Shown: piece by piece, positions 1 through 6,474 of the stretch
How the letters are laid out: each line of letters begins with the position of its first letter
Position numbering within the stretch: the first letter of the stretch is position 1
From: Candidatus Bathyarchaeota archaeon
Lineage (GTDB): Archaea; Thermoproteota; Bathyarchaeia; 40CM-2-53-6
Length of the DNA stretch: 20,244 nt
Reading direction: 5' to 3'
NCBI GenBank assembly: GCA_005884605.1
Contig: VBBE01000144.1
Span: 1-20,244, forward strand
Notes under the pieces: model-generated
What the model was told of the DNA's origin: nothing
Seen by the model: only the letters and a program-made list of their open reading frames with translations
Databases searched by the model: none
Position numbers and translations under genes: made by a program

Positions 1-246
1 GTCTGTTGCGATTATTCGTCCGACGCCGAGACTATTTAGGCCCCAGACGTTGGCTCGATAGTTTACTCTGTGAGGTGGCGCGGTGTGTCCTTCGCCGTGC
101 CGTGGCAGATAGATTGCTTCTCGTCCCTTGACTTGTCCAATGGTCAGGGTTGGAGTAGGACCGTAGGGAGTTCCGACCATTTTCTCTTCGCCCTTGATAA
201 TCGACTTGACTCCTGAGCCGCCGATTATTGCGATGGGCGGTCTCAT
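1..246 (-). CDS. 5'-methylthioadenosine/purine nucleoside phosphorylase, N-terminal part
   Basis: This is the first 82 codons of a gene that leaves the window at its left edge. Members of the PNP/MTAP (family 2) group split methylthioadenosine or purine nucleosides with phosphate in the cytoplasm, as part of methionine and purine salvage. Visible signatures are the phosphate-binding loop IGGSG at residues 8-12, a TPYG segment, LPRHGEGH, and PPHRVNYRAN, which are typical of this family. The ATG lies in an ATGA overlap with the stop codon of the upstream coiled-coil gene, so the two are probably translated together. Substrate (methylthioadenosine, methylthioinosine or another nucleoside) cannot be decided because the specificity residues lie outside the window. 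Confidence 0.88.
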   Translation of the reverse strand, partial: MRPPIAIIGGSGVKSIIKGEEKMVGTPYGPTPTLTIGQVKGREAIYLPRHGEGHTAPPHRVNYRANVWGLNSLGVGRIIATD

Positions 247-1007
247 TCTTCTTCCTCGTACAACGCGCTCAACTCGTGAAGCGAGAGTTTTGCGCCTTGG
301 CTGAGCTTCTTCTTCGCAGCCTCCTTCAAGTTCTGTTTGTGGGTTTCTTCTTTTTGGCGCTGGCTCATCTTATCAGCTAGGTCAATCGATTTTCTGACTA
401 CTTGGTATTGCTCGTCTGCGTCCTTGTATTCTCCGCGGAGCTGGTTTAGGGATTTTCTAACATCTTCCTGTTTTATCTTGAGTGCTTCAAACCGTTCGGA
501 TAATATGACGATCTCCTCATGATGCTTCTGGCTTTCCTCCGCAAGCTCCTGGATCTTCGCGTGTAGCTCGTCTGCTTCCTGGTTGGCTTTGCCGACCTCG
601 TCTCGTAGCTTGAGGATCTTCTTGGCCGCGGTGACCTGGATCTCAAGGGCTCGGATCTTTATCATCAAACGCTTCTCTTCTTCCTTGCCTAGTGGAGCGG
701 ATTGTACCTGCCACTCGAGCTGTTGTAGCTCGTGCTCTGCTGTTACGGACTGGAGGAGCTTGGGCGCTGTTTTCTGGAGAGTCTTCAGGTAGGTGATGTT
801 CCGTTTTGCCTTGTCTCGGAGGTTGTCGCGGGTTTTCTTTAGGGCCCTGACTGTCTCGTTGAGTTCGTCGCGGGTCTTCCGGCTTTCTTGGAGTTCAGTG
901 CGTGTAGCGTCGAGCTTGCTTCTTACCTCGGAGAGTGCTCCTAGGAGTTTGCGTTCGTCGGTTTTGATCCGCTGGCGCTCATCTGCGAGCGTTTCGAGAT
1001 TGGTCAT
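243..1007 (-). CDS. Coiled-coil protein (COG1340-like)
   Basis: This 254-aa protein is almost entirely charged heptad-type helix rich in Lys, Glu, Gln and Arg, with no signal peptide, membrane segment or catalytic motif. It resembles the archaeal coiled-coil family COG1340, whose members are sometimes misnamed phosphoserine phosphatase; their function is not established. The ATG start at 1007 is preceded by only a weak ribosome-binding sequence, and a TATA-like CTATAAGG (minus strand, 1070-1063) lies about 60 nt upstream. Its TGA overlaps the ATG of the phosphorylase gene, showing an operon. The helix can be seen directly; any structural or scaffolding role is an inference. Confidence 0.8.
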   Translation of the reverse strand: MTNLETLADERQRIKTDERKLLGALSEVRSKLDATRTELQESRKTRDELNETVRALKKTRDNLRDKAKRNITYLKTLQKTAPKLLQSVTAEHELQQLEWQVQSAPLGKEEEKRLMIKIRALEIQVTAAKKILKLRDEVGKANQEADELHAKIQELAEESQKHHEEIVILSERFEALKIKQEDVRKSLNQLRGEYKDADEQYQVVRKSIDLADKMSQRQKEETHKQNLKEAAKKKLSQGAKLSLHELSALYEEEE

Positions 1008-1062
1008 AGCTGGATCCCGTTTTGTAACTGACGGGTTCTGTTTGTTGGATTGGGGGAAGCCG

Positions 1063-1070
1063 CCTTATAG
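1063..1070. promoter_or_regulatory. TATA-like element between the coiled-coil and TraB genes
   Basis: CCTTATAG reads as CTATAAGG on the minus strand. It sits 43 nt before the TraB GTG and about 60 nt before the coiled-coil ATG. With a start about 27 nt downstream it could give leaders of roughly 16 nt (plus) and 33 nt (minus). It is the only TATA-like element noticed in this 102-nt divergent interval. Confidence 0.4.
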
Positions 1071-1109
1071 ACGTTCAACTCGCCCTGTCCACGGAGAGGT
1101 TGGCTGACG

Positions 1110-1793
1110 GTGGAGCGGGTTGGGAGTCGTCTGTCCCTTTTCGGGACTGTGCACGTTGACCCTAGTAGCGCTGCAACCGTCAGAGATACTATTGTTGAGA
1201 TGAAGCCAGAGGTCGTGGCTTTGGAACTGGACGAGGGACGTATGATGGCTCTCGAGAATCCGAAGGCTCAGAGAGGACGGGGAGCGGGAGTATCATTCTT
1301 GACTATGGCGTTGCTGGAGAAGTTTGCGGGCCAGATGACCGGGTCGCCGCCTGGAACAGATATGTTGGAGGCGGCTAGGGCGGCCAAGGCTGTGGGGTCT
1401 AGGGTGGAGTTCATTGATCTGCCTATCACGAATACGGGTGCGGCGTTGCGGAAGCTGCCTCGGAAAGAGAAGGCAAAGCTGGTGGTTGATGCCCTGGCGA
1501 GCCTTGTGGTCTTGCCGTTCAGCAGGATAAACTGGTCGAAGGTGACCGAGGACATGGACTCGCAAATTGGGGCTTTCCGGAAGAGATACCCGGTATTGAG
1601 CAGTATATTGATCGATACGCGCGAGGAGCACATGATTAATCAGCTGAAACGGGTAATGGACTCTACCACCGGGCAGGTCTTAGCGGTTGTAGGATTCGGA
1701 CACAGGGCTTCGCTGGCGCGCGCGCTGGCGGGCTACATGGAGGGACCCGGGTTTGCAACAAGCTTCTCCTGGCAGGTGTCGACTGGTAGCTGA
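1110..1793 (+). CDS. TraB/PrgY (TIKI-like) family protein
   Basis: This 227-aa protein carries the marks of the TraB/PrgY/TIKI superfamily: a GxxH motif near the N-terminus (GTVH, residues 12-15), the conserved acidic segment LELDEGR around residues 39-44, a TREEHM segment near 170-175, and a second GxxH (GFGH, 195-198). Bacterial PrgY/TraB reduce pheromone activity, and animal TIKI proteins act as metal-dependent proteases; the archaeal role is unknown. Many archaeal relatives carry a C-terminal membrane domain, but here the protein stops after the TraB domain, so it is probably soluble. GTG was chosen because it opens the LSLFGTVHV strand and follows GGAGAGG by about 10 nt. Confidence 0.82.
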   Translation: MERVGSRLSLFGTVHVDPSSAATVRDTIVEMKPEVVALELDEGRMMALENPKAQRGRGAGVSFLTMALLEKFAGQMTGSPPGTDMLEAARAAKAVGSRVEFIDLPITNTGAALRKLPRKEKAKLVVDALASLVVLPFSRINWSKVTEDMDSQIGAFRKRYPVLSSILIDTREEHMINQLKRVMDSTTGQVLAVVGFGHRASLARALAGYMEGPGFATSFSWQVSTGS

Positions 1794-2097
1794 AAGGGTC
1801 CAGGATTCCGCTTGCGGGTTTCAGCGCCATTTCACGAAGGGGCGGAATAGGCCTCTTCGGCGAACGGGCCTAACGGCACCTTGGACCAGGATCCAGGACC
1901 CATTCACGGCCACGAAGGAAGGAGGCAATGGCAGGAGCTGATGAACGTGGAATTCTCAGCGTTTCACGAAGGGCGCGGCGCGGGAAAAAGAGACCCCCCG
2001 GGGTCATAGATTAGTTAGCAGAAAAAAATACTTAGTGGAAAAGAAAAGTTAGATTCAAGTATCTTCTTGCCGAGTTTTTCTTGATCTTTCGGTCGGA
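1794..2097. other. Gene-poor interval with possible RNA structure and short repeats
   Basis: This 304-nt stretch has no convincing long gene. Its first part can fold: 1796-1806 pairs with 1891-1901 (10 of 11 pairs), enclosing small stems at 1808-1817, 1825-1844 and 1848-1872. CACGAAGG occurs three times (1833, 1911, 1965). A 28-codon basic open frame (1928-2014) follows a GGAGG, but the spacing is only 2 nt. GACCCC and GGGGTC at 1992-2005 form a tight inverted repeat. The last 75 nt are A-rich on the plus strand and probably hold the terminator of the minus-strand CinA-type gene. Confidence 0.4.
2022..2028 (-). terminator. Oligo-T terminator of the CinA-type gene
   Basis: On the minus strand, about 70 nt after the CinA-type stop, there is a run of seven T. 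A TTTTCTTTT-like tract lies a little before it (around 2041-2049). Archaeal RNA polymerase commonly stops at such T-tracts without needing a hairpin. Confidence 0.5.
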
Positions 2098-2877
2098 TTA
2101 GGCCGACTTTGATAGCTGGCGAAGGAGATACGCGATGGCTTTGTCCAGCTTGGCGCGAGAATCGGGGTCTACCCTGTAAACGTGGAGTTGAATTAGGCTT
2201 CGTATTCCGCCTTCCCGGCCGCGCGGGTGGGATTTGAAATAGAGTCCTGGAAACGCCTTGCGTGTGCGGTCTAGCGCGGGCGCGAGCGCTGACTCGATAA
2301 TCCCCACCAGCCCGATAGAGACCTCCTCAGGCGCTTCTCGCTTTGACGCTCTCAGCATCGAAATGACGGACGCGGTGAAGATGGCTTTCATCTCAGATGG
2401 AACCCCTGGTAGCGAGACTATCCTTGTCGTACCAACCTTGACGGTGACCCCGGGAGCGGTTCCGACAGGATTAGGCAGAGGCTCAGCACCCTCGGGCAAA
2501 GTAGCCATCTTCCTACGAAACCGGGTTAGACCTGTAGACGCTTCTATGGCACTGTACCGAGTTTTGACCATTACAAAGGCATCCGGATTCAGCACTAGCC
2601 GTTTGTTCAAGGCAAGGGCGACCCCCTTCAGAGTCATATCATCATGAGTCGGCCCAAGACCCCCTAGGGTAATCAAAAGGTCCGGCTTTCTTCGAAGAGC
2701 ACCTGTGACCCCGTCGTTTATTGCCGGCAGAGAGTCGCGAAGAACGGTGATCCTCTGAAGGGTCCACCCGAACCTAGTGAAACGTTTCCCAATCCAATGA
2801 GAATTAGTATCTAGCGTGTGTCCGATCAGTAGCTCATTGCCAACAGAGATTATCTCTGCCGTCGGCGATTTCTTCAC
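2098..2877 (-). CDS. CinA-like/molybdopterin-binding-domain protein (COG1058)
   Basis: This 259-aa protein has the MoCF/MogA-like fold of COG1058. It shows VGNELLIGHTLDTN at residues 12-25, the loop LGGLGPTHDDMT at 71-82, NPVGTAPG, and SLPGVPSEM. In bacteria the equivalent N-terminal domain of CinA is an ADP-ribose pyrophosphatase, and full CinA/PncC proteins deamidate nicotinamide mononucleotide. This protein has only the COG1058 part and lacks the PncC domain, as is common in archaea, so the activity is uncertain. The start is GTG at 2877 with GAGG about 10 nt before it. It lies 23 nt after a winged-helix gene on the same strand, suggesting one transcript. Confidence 0.85.
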   Translation of the reverse strand: MKKSPTAEIISVGNELLIGHTLDTNSHWIGKRFTRFGWTLQRITVLRDSLPAINDGVTGALRRKPDLLITLGGLGPTHDDMTLKGVALALNKRLVLNPDAFVMVKTRYSAIEASTGLTRFRRKMATLPEGAEPLPNPVGTAPGVTVKVGTTRIVSLPGVPSEMKAIFTASVISMLRASKREAPEEVSIGLVGIIESALAPALDRTRKAFPGLYFKSHPRGREGGIRSLIQLHVYRVDPDSRAKLDKAIAYLLRQLSKSA

Positions 2878-2900
2878 TCAGTCAGGCCTCAAATCCGGGA

Positions 2901-3578
2901 CTAGTGTTTCTCCAATGAGAGAACAGCAGCTAGTGCCCCAGAGAGAGCGCGGTTCGCGTCCTTCCCAAACCCTATGATCACAAGATCACTTTCGGAGGGA
3001 CGGAAGAGCTCTCGAATTCGAGCGTCTTCGCGGGGTGAGAGTTCGGCAACTTTCTTGTTATCAGGTGGTATCGAGAGCTTACCATTGACAACTCCGATTG
3101 TTAGGGTCCCTTCCGCGCCCACCTTGATGGCCTCGTCTCTTTGCAAGACCCCTGTGATTCCAGGCTTGTACCCTTTGGCCAGATGGATTCCTACAGATAC
3201 TTTGCCGGGGACGAGCTCTGTCTCATCCAGTTTCTTGATTTTGCGCACCGCTATCTGCTTGAGATACCTCTGCAGGGTTTCTCGTCCTTGCCTCGAAAGC
3301 TTGACGCCCGTTCCCTCGCTAACCTCGACCAAGCCCTGTTCAGCGAGCCTCTCCAACAAGCCCCGGGTGACACCATCCTTGATCTGAAGCGCTTGAGCCA
3401 GGGCGCGACGTCCGACGGGACCTTCTTGGTCGATGAGTACTAGAGCGTTTAGAAGCTGGACGGGAGTTAGTTGGGGCAGGGGACCTCTCGCCCCCCGACG
3501 CCACTTGTCCAACATCTCCTCAAGCATAAGATCCGACAGCCAGTCCGATCGGGCCAATGGAAAGTTAACTCTTCCCAA
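2901..3578 (-). CDS. Winged-helix protein with C-terminal DUF4443-like domain
   Basis: The 225-aa protein begins with a likely winged-helix region (about residues 38-110: LTPVQLLNALVLI, a recognition-helix-like KDGVTRGLLERLAEQGLV, then LSRQGRETLQRYL). Its C-terminal half (about 120-225) has a GKVSVGIHLAKGY segment, TLTIGVVNGKLSIP, and ends in SDLVIIGFGKDANRALSGAL. This layout recalls archaeal DUF4443 proteins, which have no known function; a ligand-sensing regulator is an inference. No ATG is available: an in-frame TGA lies at 3597-3599, so TTG 3578 is the first usable start. The TATAAT-like box near 3619-3626 would give a leader of about 19 nt. It precedes the CinA-type gene by 23 nt. Confidence 0.7.
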   Translation of the reverse strand: MGRVNFPLARSDWLSDLMLEEMLDKWRRGARGPLPQLTPVQLLNALVLIDQEGPVGRRALAQALQIKDGVTRGLLERLAEQGLVEVSEGTGVKLSRQGRETLQRYLKQIAVRKIKKLDETELVPGKVSVGIHLAKGYKPGITGVLQRDEAIKVGAEGTLTIGVVNGKLSIPPDNKKVAELSPREDARIRELFRPSESDLVIIGFGKDANRALSGALAAVLSLEKH

Positions 3579-3618
3579 GAAATGAGAAAGGTTCCTTCAA
3601 GCGCTTGGCAACACATAG

Positions 3619-3629
3619 AAATTATACAA
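3619..3629. promoter_or_regulatory. Shared TATA-like element, DUF4443 gene and acetyltransferase gene
   Basis: AATTATACAA on the plus strand reads TTGTATAATT on the minus strand. It lies 46 nt from the TTG of the minus-strand gene and 41 nt from the GTG of the plus-strand gene, so one AT-rich element is well placed for both directions. Confidence 0.5.
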
Positions 3630-3664
3630 CCCGCTCCGCGAGCCTGGTTGGAGGAGAGAGCTTC

Positions 3665-4171
3665 GTGAACGGTCTGCTGGTTAGGTCTATTGAGGCGTCC
3701 GATCGCAATTGGGTCGAGTTCTTTGTCAAATCTCACTGGGGCTCGGAGATTGTCGTTGCAAAGGGCCGGGTCCTTCGTCCTGTGGAACTTGATGGTTTTG
3801 TCGGTTTCAACGGAAAAAATCCTGTCGGCTTGCTAACCTACAGGATAGAGGGTCCTGACTGCGAGATCGTCACAATCGACAGCATCGCTCAAGGCGAGGG
3901 AGTCGGAACAGCGCTCATTAATGCAGTTAGGGAAAGAGCCAAGGTGAAGGGTTGTAGAAGACTCTGGCTCATAACCACCAATGACAATCTAAACGCTCTG
4001 GGGTTCTATCAGAAAAGAGGTTTCCGTCTCATCGCGATCTATCCAGATGCCCTCGAAGCTTCCAGGAAGCTGAAGCCTCAGATCTCCATTAAGGCAGCGA
4101 ACAGTATTTCCATCAGGGATGAACTAGAGCTTGAACTCGACCTGACCGGGCAAAGACAAGGCATCTTCTGA
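3665..4171 (+). CDS. GNAT-family N-acetyltransferase
   Basis: This 168-aa protein has the acetyl-CoA-binding core of the GNAT fold: a strand VTIDSIAQGEGVGTALI with the QGEGVGTA pyrophosphate loop, then a helix, LWLITTNDNLNALGFYQKRGF with the usual YQKRGF end, and a tail with SRKLKPQIS and ISIRDELELE. That tail is shared by a widespread GNAT group of unknown acceptor. GTG 3665 was chosen because GGAGGAG at 3650-3656 sits 8 nt before it and the TATA-like box is at 3619-3629; an in-frame ATG at 3605 would lie upstream of that box. It is convergent with the following zinc-ribbon gene. Confidence 0.85.
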   Translation: MNGLLVRSIEASDRNWVEFFVKSHWGSEIVVAKGRVLRPVELDGFVGFNGKNPVGLLTYRIEGPDCEIVTIDSIAQGEGVGTALINAVRERAKVKGCRRLWLITTNDNLNALGFYQKRGFRLIAIYPDALEASRKLKPQISIKAANSISIRDELELELDLTGQRQGIF

Positions 4172-4184
4172 GACAAATATTGTC
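4172..4184 (+). terminator. Short inverted repeat after the acetyltransferase
   Basis: GACAA and TTGTC flank a 3-nt loop immediately after the TGA of the acetyltransferase. No long T-run follows, so this is only a weak candidate terminator between two convergent genes. Confidence 0.25.
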
Positions 4185-4215
4185 CTAAAGTCATTTCAAG
4201 GAAAATTCGTATCGG

Positions 4216-4428
4216 TTACTTTTTCTTGTCGCTGAGCCACCATTTCAGGTAGTCTTTGTGGCGGCGTTTCTTCTCTTCGTCAGCGGATTCTTCGGTGCGG
4301 AGCATTTTTTCTCGTCCTTCGAGAAGGTTTTGCTGGGTGAAGGTTAGGCCGCAGCTCTTACACGCGTATTGCTTGATTGCAGGGTCATAACTTAGGTTTC
4401 CACCGCACTCCAAGCAATAGTTAGGCAA
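4216..4428 (-). CDS. Small C4 zinc-ribbon protein
   Basis: This protein of about 70 aa has one zinc ribbon: YCLECGG, then CKSCGLTF 15 residues later (Cys 5, 8, 23 and 26 from the chosen start). A charged helix follows and it ends in KWWLSDKKK. The pattern resembles TFIIB/TFS-type ribbons, but nothing else identifies the function; nucleic-acid or protein contact is an inference. TTG 4428 is preferred over TTG 4443 because GAGGAG (4438-4433) lies 4 nt before it and the TCTTTATCT box near 4467 predicts transcription starting near 4441. The longer reading adds the residues MSRRS. Confidence 0.7.
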   Translation of the reverse strand: MPNYCLECGGNLSYDPAIKQYACKSCGLTFTQQNLLEGREKMLRTEESADEEKKRRHKDYLKWWLSDKKK

Positions 4429-4547
4429 ACTTCTCCTCGACAAGAAATTTGGCTCGCGAACCAGATAAAGATTCGGTTACTCGAAAGGGCCAAAGATGAA
4501 AAATTCGGCCGGTAGGCGACGAGATTGGGGTGTTGGCGGAGAACGGT

Positions 4548-4555
4548 TAATATGT
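4548..4555 (+). promoter_or_regulatory. TATA-like box of the eS8-SRP19 operon
   Basis: TTAATATG centred about 33 nt before the TTG of the eS8 gene predicts transcription starting only a few nucleotides before the start codon. No Shine-Dalgarno sequence is seen there, so the message is probably leaderless. Confidence 0.5.
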
Positions 4556-4583
4556 CGACTCTGTCAGTCAGAACTCGATTCGA

Positions 4584-4982
4584 TTGCCTCGATATCATGG
4601 CAACCAGCACAAGAAGAAACCTACTGGTGGGGTCAAGCGTAACTGGCGGGGAAAACGCGCCTTCGAGGCCGGTGGAGAACCGGTTGAGACGACCCTTGGT
4701 AAGGTTAAGCAGAGAAGAGTGGGAATCCGAGGCGGGGCTACGAAAATAAAACTGGCATCGGCTGACTGGGCTGTTGTCACGGACAAGTCAACGGGTAAGT
4801 CGTCGAAATCGAAGCTTCTGCGGGTTGTCAAGAATCCGGCGAACGTTGACTATCAGAGGCGGGGAGTAATCACGAAGGGTGCGATCGTCGATACGGAACT
4901 AGGTCAGGCGCGAGTGACCTCTCGTCCGGGACAAGACGGGGTCATCAACGCAGTCCTCGTATCCCAAGCCAGCAAGTCCTAA
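4584..4982 (+). CDS. rps8e: 30S ribosomal protein eS8 (S8e)
   Basis: The 132-aa protein matches archaeal/eukaryotic eS8 along its length. It opens with a basic KKKPTGG segment, then GKRAFEAGGEPVETTLG, NPANVDYQRRGVITKGAIV, and the highly conserved TELGQARVTSRPGQDGVINA before the C-terminus. It is a component of the small ribosomal subunit. The start is TTG 4584, giving MPRYHGNQHKKKPTGG, the expected N-terminus; no ATG suits. A TATA-like box 33 nt upstream and the lack of a Shine-Dalgarno sequence point to a leaderless message. SRP19 follows after 20 nt in the same direction. Confidence 0.96.
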   Translation: MPRYHGNQHKKKPTGGVKRNWRGKRAFEAGGEPVETTLGKVKQRRVGIRGGATKIKLASADWAVVTDKSTGKSSKSKLLRVVKNPANVDYQRRGVITKGAIVDTELGQARVTSRPGQDGVINAVLVSQASKS

Positions 4983-5002
4983 GATAGAACGGTGAAACCA
5001 GG

Positions 5003-5326
5003 GTGAAAAACCCGGGTCACGTTATCATCTGGCCATTCCACATAGACAGTACGAAGACTAGGGGCCAGGGAAGAAAACTTCCGATAGCGCGAGCGATCAA
5101 ACAGCCAAACCTCAGAGAAATTGTGCAGGCAGCGACAATCCTAGGCTATGTTCCAGAACCGAAGGAAAAATCGGCAATGCCTAGCCTTCACTGGGAGAAG
5201 GCAGGATATGTTACGGTCAAAAAGAGCGCTCCGAAGGTCGCGATGCTGAAATCGATCGCTGTAGAGATCATGAAGATCCGGCAGAAAGAGGCCCAGGCTC
5301 TGGAGCCAAAGAAAGACCGGCGGTAG
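5003..5326 (+). CDS. srp19: Signal recognition particle protein SRP19
   Basis: This 107-aa protein matches archaeal SRP19: HVIIWPFHIDSTKTRGQGRK near the start, then LPIARAIKQPNLREIVQAA, LGYVPEPKEK, and a C-terminal GYVTVKKSAPKVAMLKSIA. SRP19 binds helices 6 and 8 of 7S RNA and allows SRP54 to join, for targeting of membrane and secreted proteins. The start is GTG 5003, with GGTGA (4991-4995) 7 nt before it. It lies 20 nt after eS8 in the same direction, joining a ribosomal protein with the targeting machinery. The tail EPKKDRR is basic and likely disordered. It converges on the threonine dehydrogenase gene. Confidence 0.94.
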   Translation: MKNPGHVIIWPFHIDSTKTRGQGRKLPIARAIKQPNLREIVQAATILGYVPEPKEKSAMPSLHWEKAGYVTVKKSAPKVAMLKSIAVEIMKIRQKEAQALEPKKDRR

Positions 5327-5333
5327 ATTCGGA

Positions 5334-6389
5334 CTAGCCGTGTTTCCTGTTTGGGTACATGATGATCTTGCCCGAGCGTCCCGACTTCATCAACGCAAAG
5401 GCCTTCGAAAACTCTTCAAGCTCGAACCGGTGAGTTATCAGCCTCGATAGATCCACTTGACCCGCCTTCAAGACTTCAGCTGTTTTGTACCAACTTCCAA
5501 AAAGGCGACGGCCAAAGACACCCCGAACGTGCGCGTCCCTGAAGACAATCCAGTTGGCAACATCCAGTTCGATCTTCTTCGAGGGCAGTCCGAAGAAGAT
5601 CGCTGTTCCTCCGGGACGGAGAACGCTGAACCCTTCTTCGAAAGAGGGTTGTGCGCCTGACATCTCAAAGAACGCATCAACTCCACGACCATCAGTCAAG
5701 CGCATGATTTCCTTCACAGGATCTTGTTGAGACCCGTTGATCAAGACGTCTCCCCCCATATCCTTCGCCAGCTTCAACCGGTAATCGACAATATCGATGC
5801 CGAAAATCTTGGTCGCGCCGAAGGACTTACAGAGCCCGATAAGGCAAGCACCGATTGGACCGCAGCCAAAAATTGCGACAGTATTCCCCGAGATCTCTGC
5901 CGCCGAGGCAGCGTGAACAGCGTTACCGAGGGGTTCTTGAGCTGACGCCACCTCGATCGGAATCTTGCGATCGTTCAACCATGCATGCTGCTCGTTGAGA
6001 ACGTGGTGCTCTGCGAAACAACCGTCCGTGTCTACGCCTCTGAGGAGCATTCGTTCGCAAATGTGAGCGTTACCAGTTCGACACTGGAAGCATTTGCCGC
6101 AGAAGATGTGGGTCTCGCCAGAGACAATATCGCCTTCGCGGAGGTCGGAGACTTCCTTGCCGACCTCGATGATTTTTCCGGCGAACTCGTGTCCCATTAC
6201 CATTGGAGGCTTGACCTTGTCTCTAATCGATTCGTGCCAATCGTAGATGTGCATGTCCGTTCCACAGATCGAGGTGGCTTCTATCCGGACGAGAATGTCT
6301 CGTAGACCGGGTTTGGGTGTAGGCCATTGTTCGAAGACCGCGCCGGGACCCGGCGACGCCTTCACAACAGCGTGCATCTTTTCTTTCAA
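5334..6389 (-). CDS. tdh: L-threonine 3-dehydrogenase
   Basis: The 351-aa zinc-dependent medium-chain dehydrogenase oxidises threonine to 2-amino-3-ketobutyrate with NAD. Catalytic zinc ligands are seen as C42 (ICGTDMHIYDWH), H67-E68 (GHEF) and E152 (QEPLGNAVH); the structural zinc cysteines are C97, C100, C103 and C111. The dinucleotide loop is GCGPIG at 175-180, and D199 ending the next strand favours NAD over NADP. GTDMHIYDW and EPLGNAVH separate TDH from other alcohol and polyol dehydrogenases. TTG 6389 is chosen because GAGG stands 7 nt before it; ATG 6377 (residue 5) has none. The next gene in the pathway, kbl, is divergent across an 85-nt interval. Confidence 0.95.
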   Translation of the reverse strand: MKEKMHAVVKASPGPGAVFEQWPTPKPGLRDILVRIEATSICGTDMHIYDWHESIRDKVKPPMVMGHEFAGKIIEVGKEVSDLREGDIVSGETHIFCGKCFQCRTGNAHICERMLLRGVDTDGCFAEHHVLNEQHAWLNDRKIPIEVASAQEPLGNAVHAASAAEISGNTVAIFGCGPIGACLIGLCKSFGATKIFGIDIVDYRLKLAKDMGGDVLINGSQQDPVKEIMRLTDGRGVDAFFEMSGAQPSFEEGFSVLRPGGTAIFFGLPSKKIELDVANWIVFRDAHVRGVFGRRLFGSWYKTAEVLKAGQVDLSRLITHRFELEEFSKAFALMKSGRSGKIIMYPNRKHG

Positions 6390-6432
6390 CAGATTTCCTC
6401 GAAACTAGGTGTTAGCCGCGCAAGGAGCGCTG

Positions 6433-6444
6433 TAAAACGTTTTA
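6433..6444. promoter_or_regulatory. 12-bp palindrome between tdh and kbl
   Basis: TAAAACGTTTTA is a perfect palindrome with a TTTTA half on each strand. Its centre is about 49 nt from the tdh TTG and 37 nt from the kbl ATG, close to the place of archaeal TATA boxes for both genes. It may be a two-way promoter core, a regulator site, or both. Confidence 0.5.
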
Positions 6445-6474
6445 GATTAGGAACAAATTATCGATCTCGAGAGT

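Noticed and set aside
1753..1941. Open frame running from inside the TraB gene into the next interval
   Set aside because: It starts inside TraB in another frame, resembles no known protein, and has no ribosome-binding site.
3605..3664. Upstream ATG for the first acetyltransferase
   Set aside because: It lies upstream of the TATA-like box; GTG 3665 has GGAGGAG at good spacing.
4172..4215. Strong terminator between the acetyltransferase and the zinc ribbon
   Set aside because: The GACAA/TTGTC stem is only 5 bp and lacks a clear T-run, so it is kept only as a weak candidate.
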